Assembly (NCBI GenBank): GCA_017411265.1
Contig: JAFRDL010000145.1
Coordinates: 1-48,028, forward strand
Direction of reading: 5' to 3'
From: Oscillospiraceae bacterium
GTDB lineage: Bacteria; Bacillota; Clostridia; Oscillospirales; Oscillospiraceae
Length of the DNA: 48,028 nucleotides
Under the pieces are notes generated by a model. That model was not told where the DNA came from. It did not search any database and was given only the letters and a program-made list of their open reading frames with translations. Position 1 is the stretch's first letter; the number at the start of each line of letters is the position of its first letter. The position numbers and the translations under genes are program-made. Shown piece by piece: positions 17,556 to 25,217 of this stretch.

Positions 17556-18445
17556 GGCGTCTCCCGCCGGACGGCGGTGTATTTTACCAGCATGTGGTCC
17601 GGGTACCACTCCTCCTTGGCCTTCCGCAGGTTGGGGATCCCCATGTCCTCCTCCCGGTTGAGCCAGCGGATCTCAGGCATAACCTCCCGGAGATGACGGG
17701 CGTATTCCCGGGCTACCATGGGATAGGCGCCCGGAACGTCGTCCCGGGCCTTTTCAAAATGTACGTCCATGGAGTCGTCGGTGAGCCGTTCTCCGATGGT
17801 AAAGGCCACGGGCCTGTCGTCGGCATACAGTACGCCGCCGGAAAACCCCAGAGCGTCCCAGCACCGGAACACCCGCTCGATGGCTTCCAGCTCCTCCTCG
17901 TTGGTCTCGCCCTTTTCCGCGGACCACTCCCGCAGCAGGGCGCGGCAGTCGTCGAAGTTCTCCGGAGCCAGGGGGACGAAGCGCCAGTCGTGGGCCGCCT
18001 CGAAGCGGTTGCAGAAGTTCCGCTTGCCGTGGAGCTTCTTTCCGGCCAGCGTGGTCATGGCGTCCATGGAATAGATGTAATCGAAATTGTCCCGGTCCTC
18101 CTCGAATGCGAAGCCGCCGGGGACCGCCTCCTCCAGCATCCGGCGCTGCTCCGCGGTAACGCCGTGGAGGGTGAGGGGCACGCCCTGCTCCGCGGCCCGC
18201 TCGTCCAGCGCGCGGATGGCCTCCGCCAGATCCCCCTTTCCCAGAGGGTAGGCATAGAAGGTGCCCCGGGGACAGAGGTACTCCACCCCCAGCCGGTCCC
18301 CCAGCCGGGCCGCGTTGCGGCGGCAGAGGATATCCCACAGGAACACGTTGCCGAAGCTGTCCGAGGAGCTTTCGGAGCGCTCGCTGCGCCGCACCTCGTC
18401 GAACAGGGGCTTGTGATTCAGCCCGATGGGCTGGAACTGACTCAT
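17552..18445 (-). CDS. DUF2156 domain protein (phosphatidylglycerol lysyltransferase C-domain-like)
   Basis: This 297-residue protein resembles the soluble GNAT-like domain of MprF-type aminoacyl-lipid synthases, which move an aminoacyl group from tRNA to an acceptor. No membrane domain is present, so lipid modification cannot be assumed. Visible blocks are NFDYIYSMDAMTTLAGKKLHGKRN, GGVLYADDRPVAFTIGERL and WLNREEDMGIPNLRKAKEEW, the last typical of the DUF2156 C-terminus. The ATG at 18445 has GAGGT 6 nt upstream and overlaps the glycosylase stop as ATGA. It is chained the same way to the GNAT gene downstream. Confidence 0.8.
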   Translation of the reverse strand: MSQFQPIGLNHKPLFDEVRRSERSESSSDSFGNVFLWDILCRRNAARLGDRLGVEYLCPRGTFYAYPLGKGDLAEAIRALDERAAEQGVPLTLHGVTAEQRRMLEEAVPGGFAFEEDRDNFDYIYSMDAMTTLAGKKLHGKRNFCNRFEAAHDWRFVPLAPENFDDCRALLREWSAEKGETNEEELEAIERVFRCWDALGFSGGVLYADDRPVAFTIGERLTDDSMDVHFEKARDDVPGAYPMVAREYARHLREVMPEIRWLNREEDMGIPNLRKAKEEWYPDHMLVKYTAVRRETP

Positions 18446-19035
18446 ACGATGACCTCGGTTTCTTTCTTTTGATACAGATGCTCGCACACACGCCTGGCCT
18501 CGGCCCGGAGCGTGCGGAGATCTACAAAGGTCTCCGGCCGCTTGGAGGGGTCCCGGAGCAGCGCGGCGGGATGATACATGGCCATGGCCCGGGCGCCGTC
18601 GATGTCCTCCCACTGGCCGTGGTCCCGGGTGATGCGGAAATCCGGCCGGATCACGGCCATGGCGGCGATGCGGCCCAGACATACGATGAGCTTGGGCCGG
18701 ATGATCTCCCGCTGGGCGTCCAGCCAGTGACGGCAGGCGGCCTGCTCCTCGCCCAGAGGATCCCGGTTCTGGGGCGGCCGGCATTTCACTACGTTGGCGA
18801 TGTACACCTGGGAACGCCGGAGATCGATCATCTCCAGCATGTCGTCCAGCAGACGCCCGGCGGCGCCCACAAAGGGCTCGCCCTGCAGGTCCTCGTTCTC
18901 TCCGGGACCCTCGCCGATAAACATCAGCTCACTGTTCGGGTCGCCCACGCCGAAGACCACGTTGTGCCGCGTCCGGCACAGCGGGCATTCCCGGCAGGCG
19001 AGACAATCCTGACGAAGCAGTTCCAGCCGATCCAT
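18442..19035 (-). CDS. uracil-DNA glycosylase, family 4 (Fe-S)
   Basis: Family 4 UDGs excise uracil from DNA and carry a 4Fe-4S cluster. All four expected cysteines are visible: two in CLAC near the N-terminus, one in KCRPPQNRDP and one in QAACRHW. The active-site motifs are GEGPGENEDLQGEPFVG and MYHPAALLR. The length from ATG 19035 is 197 residues. An ATG at 19041 is also possible, but the AGGGAG ribosome site (19045-19050) is 9 nt from the chosen start and only 3 nt from the other. It is the first gene of an ATGA-overlapped trio. Confidence 0.92.
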   Translation of the reverse strand: MDRLELLRQDCLACRECPLCRTRHNVVFGVGDPNSELMFIGEGPGENEDLQGEPFVGAAGRLLDDMLEMIDLRRSQVYIANVVKCRPPQNRDPLGEEQAACRHWLDAQREIIRPKLIVCLGRIAAMAVIRPDFRITRDHGQWEDIDGARAMAMYHPAALLRDPSKRPETFVDLRTLRAEARRVCEHLYQKKETEVIV

Positions 19036-19054
19036 TTCCATCAACTCCCTGCTT

Positions 19055-19083
19055 ATTCTACCATGCCGGCAGGAGGAAATCAA
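19055..19083 (-). promoter_or_regulatory. putative sigma-A promoter for the glycosylase operon
   Basis: On the minus strand, TTGATT (19083-19078), 17 nt, then TAGAAT (19060-19055). The predicted start at about 19048 leaves a very short 5' leader in which the Shine-Dalgarno sequence sits almost at the 5' end. Confidence 0.6.
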
Positions 19084-19102
19084 CCGCGGGGAACGAGGAG
19101 AG

Positions 19103-19135
19103 AAAGAGGAGGCCGTCCGGGACGGCCTCCTCTTT
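19103..19135 (-). terminator. terminator after the RpiR-family gene
   Basis: A 15-bp perfect stem (19103-19117 with 19121-19135) followed on the minus strand by a pyrimidine-rich run (CTCTTTCTCTCC). It ends the RpiR-family transcript just before the glycosylase promoter. Confidence 0.6.
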
Positions 19136-19156
19136 CCGGTGAATACCGTTGTGTGT

Positions 19157-20020
19157 TCAGCACTTGTAGAGCTGCATGTTGTTCTCCACGTCCGTGAAGT
19201 TTTTCACCGCCATGGCCTCGTGCTTATAGGACATGATGGTGTAGAGGACGTTGCAGACCGCGTACTGGGCGATCTTGGAGGCGGAGGCGTACTGGAAAAA
19301 CCGGGTTTCGCCGGACATGGTGCACAGGGAGATGTCTGCCAGATCCCGGACGGGGGAGGGGGAATTGTCCGTGAGCGAGATGACCTTGCAGCCCCGTTCC
19401 CGGCAGAGGGAGACCGCGTCCACCACCAGCTTGGAGTGACCGGAATGGCTGATGGCAAAGCAAACGTCCTTCGGGCCCGCGTCGTTGACGATATCGATCA
19501 GCAGGAGATGGGGATCGAACTGGACGGCGACACGGCGGCCGAGACGGAGCAGCTTCTGGTGGAAATCGGCCACGGAGGACGCGGAATTGCCGAACCCCAC
19601 CAGATAGATCTGTCTGGCGTTGAAGAGAAGATCCGCGGCCTCCTCCAGCTGGGCGGAGGACACGGTATCCCGGGTGAGAGTGATGGCGTTCACGATGCCG
19701 CCGAACACCTTCTTGACCACGTCGTCGACGGAATCCCCCTCGTCGATCTCTGCGTTGAGGAGCTTGACGGGGGCGACGATGGACCGGGCCAGCAGGACCT
19801 TCATATCGTTGTAGCTGGTCATGCCCAGCTTGCGGATGGAACGGATCACCGTAGCGTCGCTGGTGCCGCTGCGGGACGCCAGCTGCGCGACCGAATAATC
19901 AAGCACGGATTCCGGGTGCTCCAGGATGTAGTCGGCAACGCGAAGCTCAGCGGCGGTGAGCGTATCGCGTTTGGACCGGATCTGCAAAAGCAGAGAGGGT
20001 ACTTTCTTTTCTATCGTCAT
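19157..20020 (-). CDS. MurR/RpiR family transcriptional regulator
   Basis: This 287-residue regulator has an N-terminal RpiR helix-turn-helix (about residues 1-80, with LTAAELRVADYILEHPE and SVAQLASRSGTSDATVIR) and a C-terminal SIS sugar-phosphate-binding domain (about 115-250, with IYLVGFGNSASSVADF and DVCFAISHSGHSKLVVDA). The family usually senses phosphosugars and controls adjacent catabolic genes. The ATG at 20020 follows GGGAGGTGG; earlier in-frame starts lie in the intergenic region. It is divergent from the FAD oxidoreductase operon, where candidate operators are visible, so it is probably the local regulator of that cluster. Confidence 0.9.
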   Translation of the reverse strand: MTIEKKVPSLLLQIRSKRDTLTAAELRVADYILEHPESVLDYSVAQLASRSGTSDATVIRSIRKLGMTSYNDMKVLLARSIVAPVKLLNAEIDEGDSVDDVVKKVFGGIVNAITLTRDTVSSAQLEEAADLLFNARQIYLVGFGNSASSVADFHQKLLRLGRRVAVQFDPHLLLIDIVNDAGPKDVCFAISHSGHSKLVVDAVSLCRERGCKVISLTDNSPSPVRDLADISLCTMSGETRFFQYASASKIAQYAVCNVLYTIMSYKHEAMAVKNFTDVENNMQLYKC

Positions 20021-20072
20021 AGTCCACCTCCCGACACCGCAAAGCAACTTCCGCATACAAGACAAGTGTAAT

Positions 20073-20082
20073 ACGAATTCGT
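20073..20082. promoter_or_regulatory. 10-bp palindrome upstream of the RpiR-family gene
   Basis: ACGAATTCGT is a perfect palindrome about 53 nt upstream of the RpiR-family start codon. It could be an autoregulatory site, but a 10-bp palindrome can also occur by chance. No convincing promoter for this gene was found in the 324-nt divergent gap. Confidence 0.2.
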
Positions 20083-20184
20083 CCCCGGGAAAAGAGAGAA
20101 TAATCACCAAAAAAGTGGAGTCTTTTTATAAAACAATGCGCAAAAATACGGGGTGAAATGGTGATAGTACACAAAAAAGGAACG

Positions 20185-20237
20185 TGAAATTTTACTCCAG
20201 TTTTTTAGAATATGATTGAAATGAAATTTTATTTGCA
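20185..20237. promoter_or_regulatory. candidate RpiR operator: repeated TGAAATTTTA boxes
   Basis: TGAAATTTTA occurs at 20185-20194 and again at 20222-20231, 37 nt apart. The second copy extends to TGAAATTTTATTTGCA (20222-20237), close to a palindrome, and lies inside the promoter spacer of the FAD oxidoreductase operon. Binding there would block RNA polymerase. The repeat is visible; the link to the neighbouring regulator is inferred. Confidence 0.4.
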
Positions 20238-20244
20238 GTATTAT
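20216..20244 (+). promoter_or_regulatory. putative sigma-A promoter for the FAD oxidoreductase operon
   Basis: TTGAAA (20216-20221), exactly 17 nt, then TATTAT (20239-20244), each five of six to consensus. The start near 20251 gives a leader of about 95 nt. The region is much more AT-rich than the flanking genes. Confidence 0.6.
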
Positions 20245-20344
20245 ACAGGTAGTAGGATGATAGGCGACTATGGGTCCCTGTTGCCGGACGTGCCTGCGGG
20301 CGTGTATGAAAAAGAACACTTAGTGATAAAAGGAGCAGACGAAA

Positions 20345-21775
20345 ATGGATCAGGAGAGATCGGCGTTTCTTACCGCCATGATCGAGTCGGAACTGGAGGA
20401 CGCTGTCGGCAAAGAAAACGTCAGCACCACCACGGCGGATCGGCTCATCTACGGCTATGACTGCTACTGGCTGTCCAACCACTGGTCGGCCCACGGCAAG
20501 ACCCCGCCCATGGCGGACTTCGTCGTGAGCCCCGGCAGCACGGAGGAGGTCTCCAAGGTGCTGCAGATCGCCAACTATTACCGCATCCCCGTGACCACGG
20601 TGGGCGGCACCAGCGGCACCCAGGGCGGCGCGCTTCCCGTGGCGGGAGGCATCTCTCTGAACACGAAGCGGATGAACCACATCGTGGAGTTCGACGAGAT
20701 GTCCATGACCGTGACGGTGGAGACCGGCATGATCTTCCAGCAGCTGGAGTGGTACGCCAACGAACGGGGCTACACGCTGAATCACTATCCCAGCGCCATC
20801 ACCACGGCCACGGTGGGCGGCTTCCTGGCCCACAACGGCATCGGCGTGGTATCTACGAAATACGGCAAGATCATCGACCAGTGCCTGGCGCTGGAGATCG
20901 TCATCCCCAGCGGCGAGGTGCTCCAGACGGCGCCGGTGCCCAAGCACTCCTCCGGCCCGGATCTGAAGGGCATGTTCATCGGCTCCGAGGGGACCCTGGG
21001 CGTCATGACCAAGGCAACCTTCCAGCTCTTCCGGATCCCGGAGGTCCGGCTGTTCCGGGGCTTCCTTTTCAAGAACCTGACCGAGGGCATCGCCGCCGGG
21101 CGGGACATGCTGCAGGAGTTCAAGCCCTCCATCATCCGGCTCTATGACGAGGCGGAGACGGTGTCCATCATCAAGAACATCCTGGGCGTTGCCAAGCCGG
21201 GCGTGTTCATGAACATCGCGGTGGACGGAAAGCAGAAGATGGCGGAGATGGAGATGGAGCGAGCCTGTGAGATCGCCGCCGAGCACGGAGCGGAGGACCT
21301 GGGCGCCGAGTACGGCAAGAAGTGGTGGGACAGCCGCCTGACCTTCTTCTATCCCGGCAAGTTCTTCTCCTATCCCCAGATGTACGGCACCATGGACTCC
21401 GTGGCCGTGTATTCCAAGATCGAGAACATCTACTGGGAGATGAAGCACGCCATCGAATCCACGTATAAGGACGTCCGGTTCATCGCCCATTTCTCCCACT
21501 GGTATGAGTGGGGCTGCATGATCTACGACCGGTTCATCATGGACCGGCCGCCGGAGGACCCCATCGAGACGCTGAAGCTGCACAACGCCATCTGGAACAC
21601 CGGCGTGCGCACGGCTCTGAAAAACGGCGGCGTGGTCAACGACCACCACGGCGTAGGGCTGAAGCTGGGCAAGCTGATGAAGGAACAGTACGGCCCCAGC
21701 ATGAAGGTGTTTGAGGGCCTGAAGAAGACCCTGGATCCCAACGGCATCATGAATCCCTACAAGCTCGGCCTTTGA
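20345..21775 (+). CDS. FAD-binding oxidoreductase (GlcD / alkyl-DHAP-synthase-like)
   Basis: This 476-residue flavoprotein of the VAO/PCMH superfamily has an FAD-binding domain (about residues 55-235, with SPGSTEEVSKVL and VGGTSGTQGGALPVAGG) and a C-terminal FAD-oxidase domain. The C-terminal histidine block reads NDHHGVGLKLG (432-442), closer to alkyl-dihydroxyacetonephosphate synthase than to the GEHGVG of glycolate oxidase. It probably oxidises a 2-hydroxyacid or sugar-derived alcohol; the substrate is unknown. The Fe-S/CCG protein 35 nt downstream is the expected electron-accepting partner, as in glycolate and D-lactate oxidase complexes. EtfB/EtfA further along may collect the electrons. 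Confidence 0.85.
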   Translation: MDQERSAFLTAMIESELEDAVGKENVSTTTADRLIYGYDCYWLSNHWSAHGKTPPMADFVVSPGSTEEVSKVLQIANYYRIPVTTVGGTSGTQGGALPVAGGISLNTKRMNHIVEFDEMSMTVTVETGMIFQQLEWYANERGYTLNHYPSAITTATVGGFLAHNGIGVVSTKYGKIIDQCLALEIVIPSGEVLQTAPVPKHSSGPDLKGMFIGSEGTLGVMTKATFQLFRIPEVRLFRGFLFKNLTEGIAAGRDMLQEFKPSIIRLYDEAETVSIIKNILGVAKPGVFMNIAVDGKQKMAEMEMERACEIAAEHGAEDLGAEYGKKWWDSRLTFFYPGKFFSYPQMYGTMDSVAVYSKIENIYWEMKHAIESTYKDVRFIAHFSHWYEWGCMIYDRFIMDRPPEDPIETLKLHNAIWNTGVRTALKNGGVVNDHHGVGLKLGKLMKEQYGPSMKVFEGLKKTLDPNGIMNPYKLGL

Positions 21776-21810
21776 CGGCGGCGGACAATAACGGACGGAG
21801 GATAATGGAT

Positions 21811-22890
21811 ATGTTTTCGGATAATGCGAAGAAGCAGATCGACGCCTGCCGGTTTTGCTGGATGTGCCGCCACGTGTGCCCGGTAGGCCTGGCCACCGGC
21901 AAGGAGGCGGACACGCCCCGCGGCCGCGCGGTGCTGTGCAAATATGTGCTCACCGGCATGGATATCCAGAAGGAGATCACCGGCGACATGTTCGCCTGCT
22001 GCCTGTGCAACAACTGCGCCAGCTGGTGCGAGACCGGTTACCGCCCGGAGGTCTTCATCCGGGAGGCCCGCACCCAGGCCCTGGTCACGGACACGGTGCC
22101 CCCGGCGGTGAAGCCGGTGGTGGATCGGGTGCTGGAGAAGGGCACGATCTACGAGGACGAGGGACGGCCGGCGCTGCCGGCGCTGCCGGAGAAGGCGAAG
22201 GTGCTCCTGGTCCTGGGCGAGACCGTCCGCGTGAAGCAGCCGGGGATCGCGGCGGCGGCCGTCAGCCTGCTGACGAAGGCGGGAGTGGACTTCACGGTTT
22301 TGAAAGAGGAGCCGCCCGTGGGCGCCATGATGTACGACCTGGTGGGCGAGCTGCAGGAGACCCGGGACGTGGCGGCGAAATTCGTGAAGGCCGCCGCGGC
22401 GGCGGGGGCCGGCACCATCGTGTGCCTGGATCCCACCGACGCCCGCTTCCTGAAGCAGGACTGCCCCCGCTGGGGCCTGAATCCCGGCGGCGAGGTATAC
22501 ACCGCCACGGCCTATCTGGCCGGCCTGGTGGAGAGCGGCGCGCTGAAGGTGAAAAAGCCCTGGAAGGGCACGGCGACCTTCCACGATCCCTGCCGTCTGG
22601 CCCGGGATCTGGAGGAGACGGAGCCCGCGCGTGACCTGCTGAAGGCCTGCGGCGCGGAGCTCAAAGAGATGTTCCTCAACCGGGACAGCACCCGCTGCTG
22701 CGGCGGCGAGGTCATGTCCTCCCAGTCCCCGAAGGTGACGGCGCTCATTGCCAACCCCCGGCTGGACGACGCGAAGCGGACCGGCGCGGAGCTGTGCATC
22801 ACGGCCTGCCCGGGCTGCAGCCAGGTCCTGGGGACCCATGGCGGGGACTTCGTAAAGAACATTCTGGAGCTGCTGGACGAGTGCTGCTGA
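21811..22890 (+). CDS. (Fe-S)-binding protein with CCG domain, partner of FAD oxidoreductase
   Basis: This 359-residue electron-transfer subunit resembles GlcF, LutA and GlpC. Two 4Fe-4S sites are visible: Cys13, 16, 19 and 23 in CRFCWMCRHVCP, and Cys63, 66, 69 and 73 in CCLCNNCASWC. The C-terminal cysteine-rich CCG repeat is present (DPCRLARD, RCCGGE, CITACPGCSQ). The first CCG repeat seems degenerate, keeping only scattered cysteines around TIVCLDPTDARFLKQDC. The start ATG 21811 is 9 nt after GGAGG; ATG 21805 is possible but only 3 nt away. It probably passes electrons from the upstream flavoprotein to ETF or to another acceptor. Confidence 0.85.
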   Translation: MFSDNAKKQIDACRFCWMCRHVCPVGLATGKEADTPRGRAVLCKYVLTGMDIQKEITGDMFACCLCNNCASWCETGYRPEVFIREARTQALVTDTVPPAVKPVVDRVLEKGTIYEDEGRPALPALPEKAKVLLVLGETVRVKQPGIAAAAVSLLTKAGVDFTVLKEEPPVGAMMYDLVGELQETRDVAAKFVKAAAAAGAGTIVCLDPTDARFLKQDCPRWGLNPGGEVYTATAYLAGLVESGALKVKKPWKGTATFHDPCRLARDLEETEPARDLLKACGAELKEMFLNRDSTRCCGGEVMSSQSPKVTALIANPRLDDAKRTGAELCITACPGCSQVLGTHGGDFVKNILELLDECC

Positions 22891-22912
22891 TCGCGGCGGG
22901 AGGATGAGCGCC

Positions 22913-24421
22913 ATGAGGTACACGCTGGGGGTCGATTTCGGCGGGGGCGCCGGCAAGGGAACGCTTCTCAACGAAAAGGGGGAAGTGACGGCCACCGCAT
23001 CCCGGGAATACCAGACCTATCACCCCAACAACGGCTGGGCGGAGATTGAGCCGGACGACTATCTCAACGCTGCCTGTGAGATCATCCGGGAGATCCTGGC
23101 AAAGACCCAGATCGCCCCGGGGGACGTGGAGGCTCTGGCCATCTCCTCCGCCTCCATGACGGCGGCCTGCCTGGATGAGAACGATCAGCCTGTCCGCCGC
23201 GCCATTTTCTGGAGCGACGGCCGGGGCACGCTCCAGTCGGATCGGCTCCGGGCCGAGCACGGCGACGAGCTCTTTGCCAAGACCTTTACCAGCGTTTCCA
23301 ACTCCCGCACCATCACCCACTTGCTGTGGATGAAGGAGAACGAGCCGGAGAATTATTCCCGGATCCGCCGGCTGATGTTCATGAAGGATTACGTACGCTA
23401 CCGGCTGACCGGTACGTTCGTCACGGACTATATCGACGCCATGGGATCCCAGCTCATCGACGTTCCCAAGGGGAGATGGTCGGAGGAGCTGACGGGACTG
23501 GTTTCCCTTCCCATCGGCGTGCTGCCGGAGATCGTACGGCCCACGGACGTCGTGGGGACCCTCTCGCCGGAGGGAGCCCGGATGACGGGCCTCCCGGAGA
23601 CGACGAAGGTGGTCTGCGGCACCACCGACACGGTGATGGAGGTCTACGCCAACGGGGCCATCCGCCCCGGCCAGATGACGCTGAAGCTGGCCACCGCCGG
23701 CCGGATCTGCGTGATCTCGGACGGACCCATCAACGACCGTCGGATCTTCAACTACCAGCATGTGGTGCCCGGCCTCTGGTATCCCGGCACCGGCACCAAG
23801 AGCTGCGCCTCCTCCTACCGGTGGTACCGGGACGTGCTGTGCGCGGAGGAACGCGCCCGGGGCGAGGCGGAAAACACGGACGCTTATATCCTGATGGACA
23901 ATATGGCGGCCACGGTGGAGCCGGGGAGCAGCGACCTTTTCTTCCACCCCTATCTGCAGGGAGAGGGGACCCCGTATTTCGACGAGCGGCTGCGGGGCAG
24001 CTTTGTGGGGCTCACCTCCTTCCACCGGAAGGAGCACTTTACCCGGGCGCTGCTGGAGGGCGTGGCCTACTCCCTCCGGGACAGCCTGGACGTGATGCGG
24101 CTGTATACGGACCCCACCGAAGCGGTGATCATCGGCGGCGGCGCCAAGTCGCCGCTGTGGCGGCAGATCGTGGCCGACGTGCTGGGGCTCCGGCTGGTGC
24201 GCACCAGGAATTCGGACTCCTCCCTGGGCACAGCCATGCTGGCCGGGGTGGCCTGCGGCATGTTCTCTTCCTTAGAGGACAGCGTAAAGAACTGCGTGAA
24301 GACCGTCGGGGAGCCGGTGCTGCCCGACCCGAAAACGAAAGACGTGTACGACAGGGGCTTTGGGATCTACAAACAGATCCACGACGCCCTGGAGCCGGTC
24401 TTCCACTCCATGTCGGAGTAA
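22913..24421 (+). CDS. FGGY family carbohydrate kinase (xylulokinase-like)
   Basis: This 502-residue sugar kinase phosphorylates a ketose or polyol with ATP. The N-terminal phosphate loop is LGVDFGGGAGKGTLLNEKG; NGWAEIEPDDYL and the substrate-side SDGRG follow. The C-domain has CGTTDTVMEVYANGA and the FGGY signature region VIIGGGAKSPLWRQIVADVLG. The ATG at 22913 is 9 nt after GGGAGG; ATG 22904 directly abuts that site and is rejected. It lies between the Fe-S protein and etfB, so a phosphorylated intermediate probably belongs to the same pathway and could be the effector of the RpiR regulator. Confidence 0.88.
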   Translation: MRYTLGVDFGGGAGKGTLLNEKGEVTATASREYQTYHPNNGWAEIEPDDYLNAACEIIREILAKTQIAPGDVEALAISSASMTAACLDENDQPVRRAIFWSDGRGTLQSDRLRAEHGDELFAKTFTSVSNSRTITHLLWMKENEPENYSRIRRLMFMKDYVRYRLTGTFVTDYIDAMGSQLIDVPKGRWSEELTGLVSLPIGVLPEIVRPTDVVGTLSPEGARMTGLPETTKVVCGTTDTVMEVYANGAIRPGQMTLKLATAGRICVISDGPINDRRIFNYQHVVPGLWYPGTGTKSCASSYRWYRDVLCAEERARGEAENTDAYILMDNMAATVEPGSSDLFFHPYLQGEGTPYFDERLRGSFVGLTSFHRKEHFTRALLEGVAYSLRDSLDVMRLYTDPTEAVIIGGGAKSPLWRQIVADVLGLRLVRTRNSDSSLGTAMLAGVACGMFSSLEDSVKNCVKTVGEPVLPDPKTKDVYDRGFGIYKQIHDALEPVFHSMSE

Positions 24422-24452
24422 GCAGACCGGAAAAGGGAGGGGGGAAGAGCCT

Positions 24453-25217
24453 GTGAAGATCGCGGTACTGATCAAGCAGATCCCCCTGAACGCCCAGGCG
24501 GTATTCAAAGCGGACAATTCCATTGACCGGGCGGCCAGCGTGAAGGGCATGAATCCGGCCGACCGGTGCGCGCTCCTCCACGCCGTCGCCCTGGCGGGGG
24601 ACGGGGACTCCGTCACGGCGGTGTCCATGGGGCCCGCCTCCGCGGAGGACACCCTGCGGGAGGCGGTGGCGCTGGGCGCCGGAGAGGGGATCCTTCTCCA
24701 GGACGCCGCCTTTGCCGGCTCCGATACCCTGGCCACATCCCGGATCCTGGCGGCCGCCCTGCGGCGGATCGGACCGGACCTGGTGCTGTGCGGCCGGCGC
24801 ACCGTGGACGGGGAGACTGGACAGGTAGGACCGCAGCTGGCGGTCCGGCTGGGGATGAGCTGCGTGACCAACGCCACGGAGCTCCGCCTCCGGGGCGGCG
24901 CCGTGGAAGCCCGCCGCCTGTCCACGGACTGCGTCGAGCAGGTGGAGGCGCCCCTGCCCGCCGTGGTCACGGTGATGGAGACCCTGGATGTGACGGCCCT
25001 GCCGTCCATCGCCGGCCTGCGCCGGGCGGCCAGGACTGAGATCCTCCGCTGGGACCGGGAGACCCTGGGCTTGGACCGGGAGGTCTGCGGACAGGAGGGC
25101 TCTCCCACCAGAGTGATCCGGTGCTACACCGCGGAAAGCGGTCTGCGGACGCCCCGGAGACTGTTTTCGGCGGTGGAAGGGGCCCGCGCCATCCTGGAAA
25201 GGCTGGCGGCCCCATGA
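24453..25217 (+). CDS. etfB: electron transfer flavoprotein subunit beta
   Basis: EtfB forms a heterodimer with EtfA and carries electrons between flavin dehydrogenases and the redox pool. The 254-residue protein starts VKIAVLIKQIP and has NPADRCALLHAVAL, GPASAEDTLREAVALGA and the nucleotide-binding signature GRRTVDGETGQVGPQLA. The GTG start at 24453 follows GGAGGGGGGAAG. Its TGA overlaps the etfA ATG (ATGA). Whether it is a bifurcating ETF with a second FAD, as in lactate dehydrogenase/Etf complexes of acetogens, cannot be decided by eye. Confidence 0.92.
   Translation: MKIAVLIKQIPLNAQAVFKADNSIDRAASVKGMNPADRCALLHAVALAGDGDSVTAVSMGPASAEDTLREAVALGAGEGILLQDAAFAGSDTLATSRILAAALRRIGPDLVLCGRRTVDGETGQVGPQLAVRLGMSCVTNATELRLRGGAVEARRLSTDCVEQVEAPLPAVVTVMETLDVTALPSIAGLRRAARTEILRWDRETLGLDREVCGQEGSPTRVIRCYTAESGLRTPRRLFSAVEGARAILERLAAP

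Noticed and set aside
20212..20460. A small plus-strand frame beginning in the promoter region and overlapping the FAD oxidoreductase gene
   Set aside because: It starts at the -35 region before the predicted transcription start, lacks a ribosome site and overlaps a clear gene in another frame.
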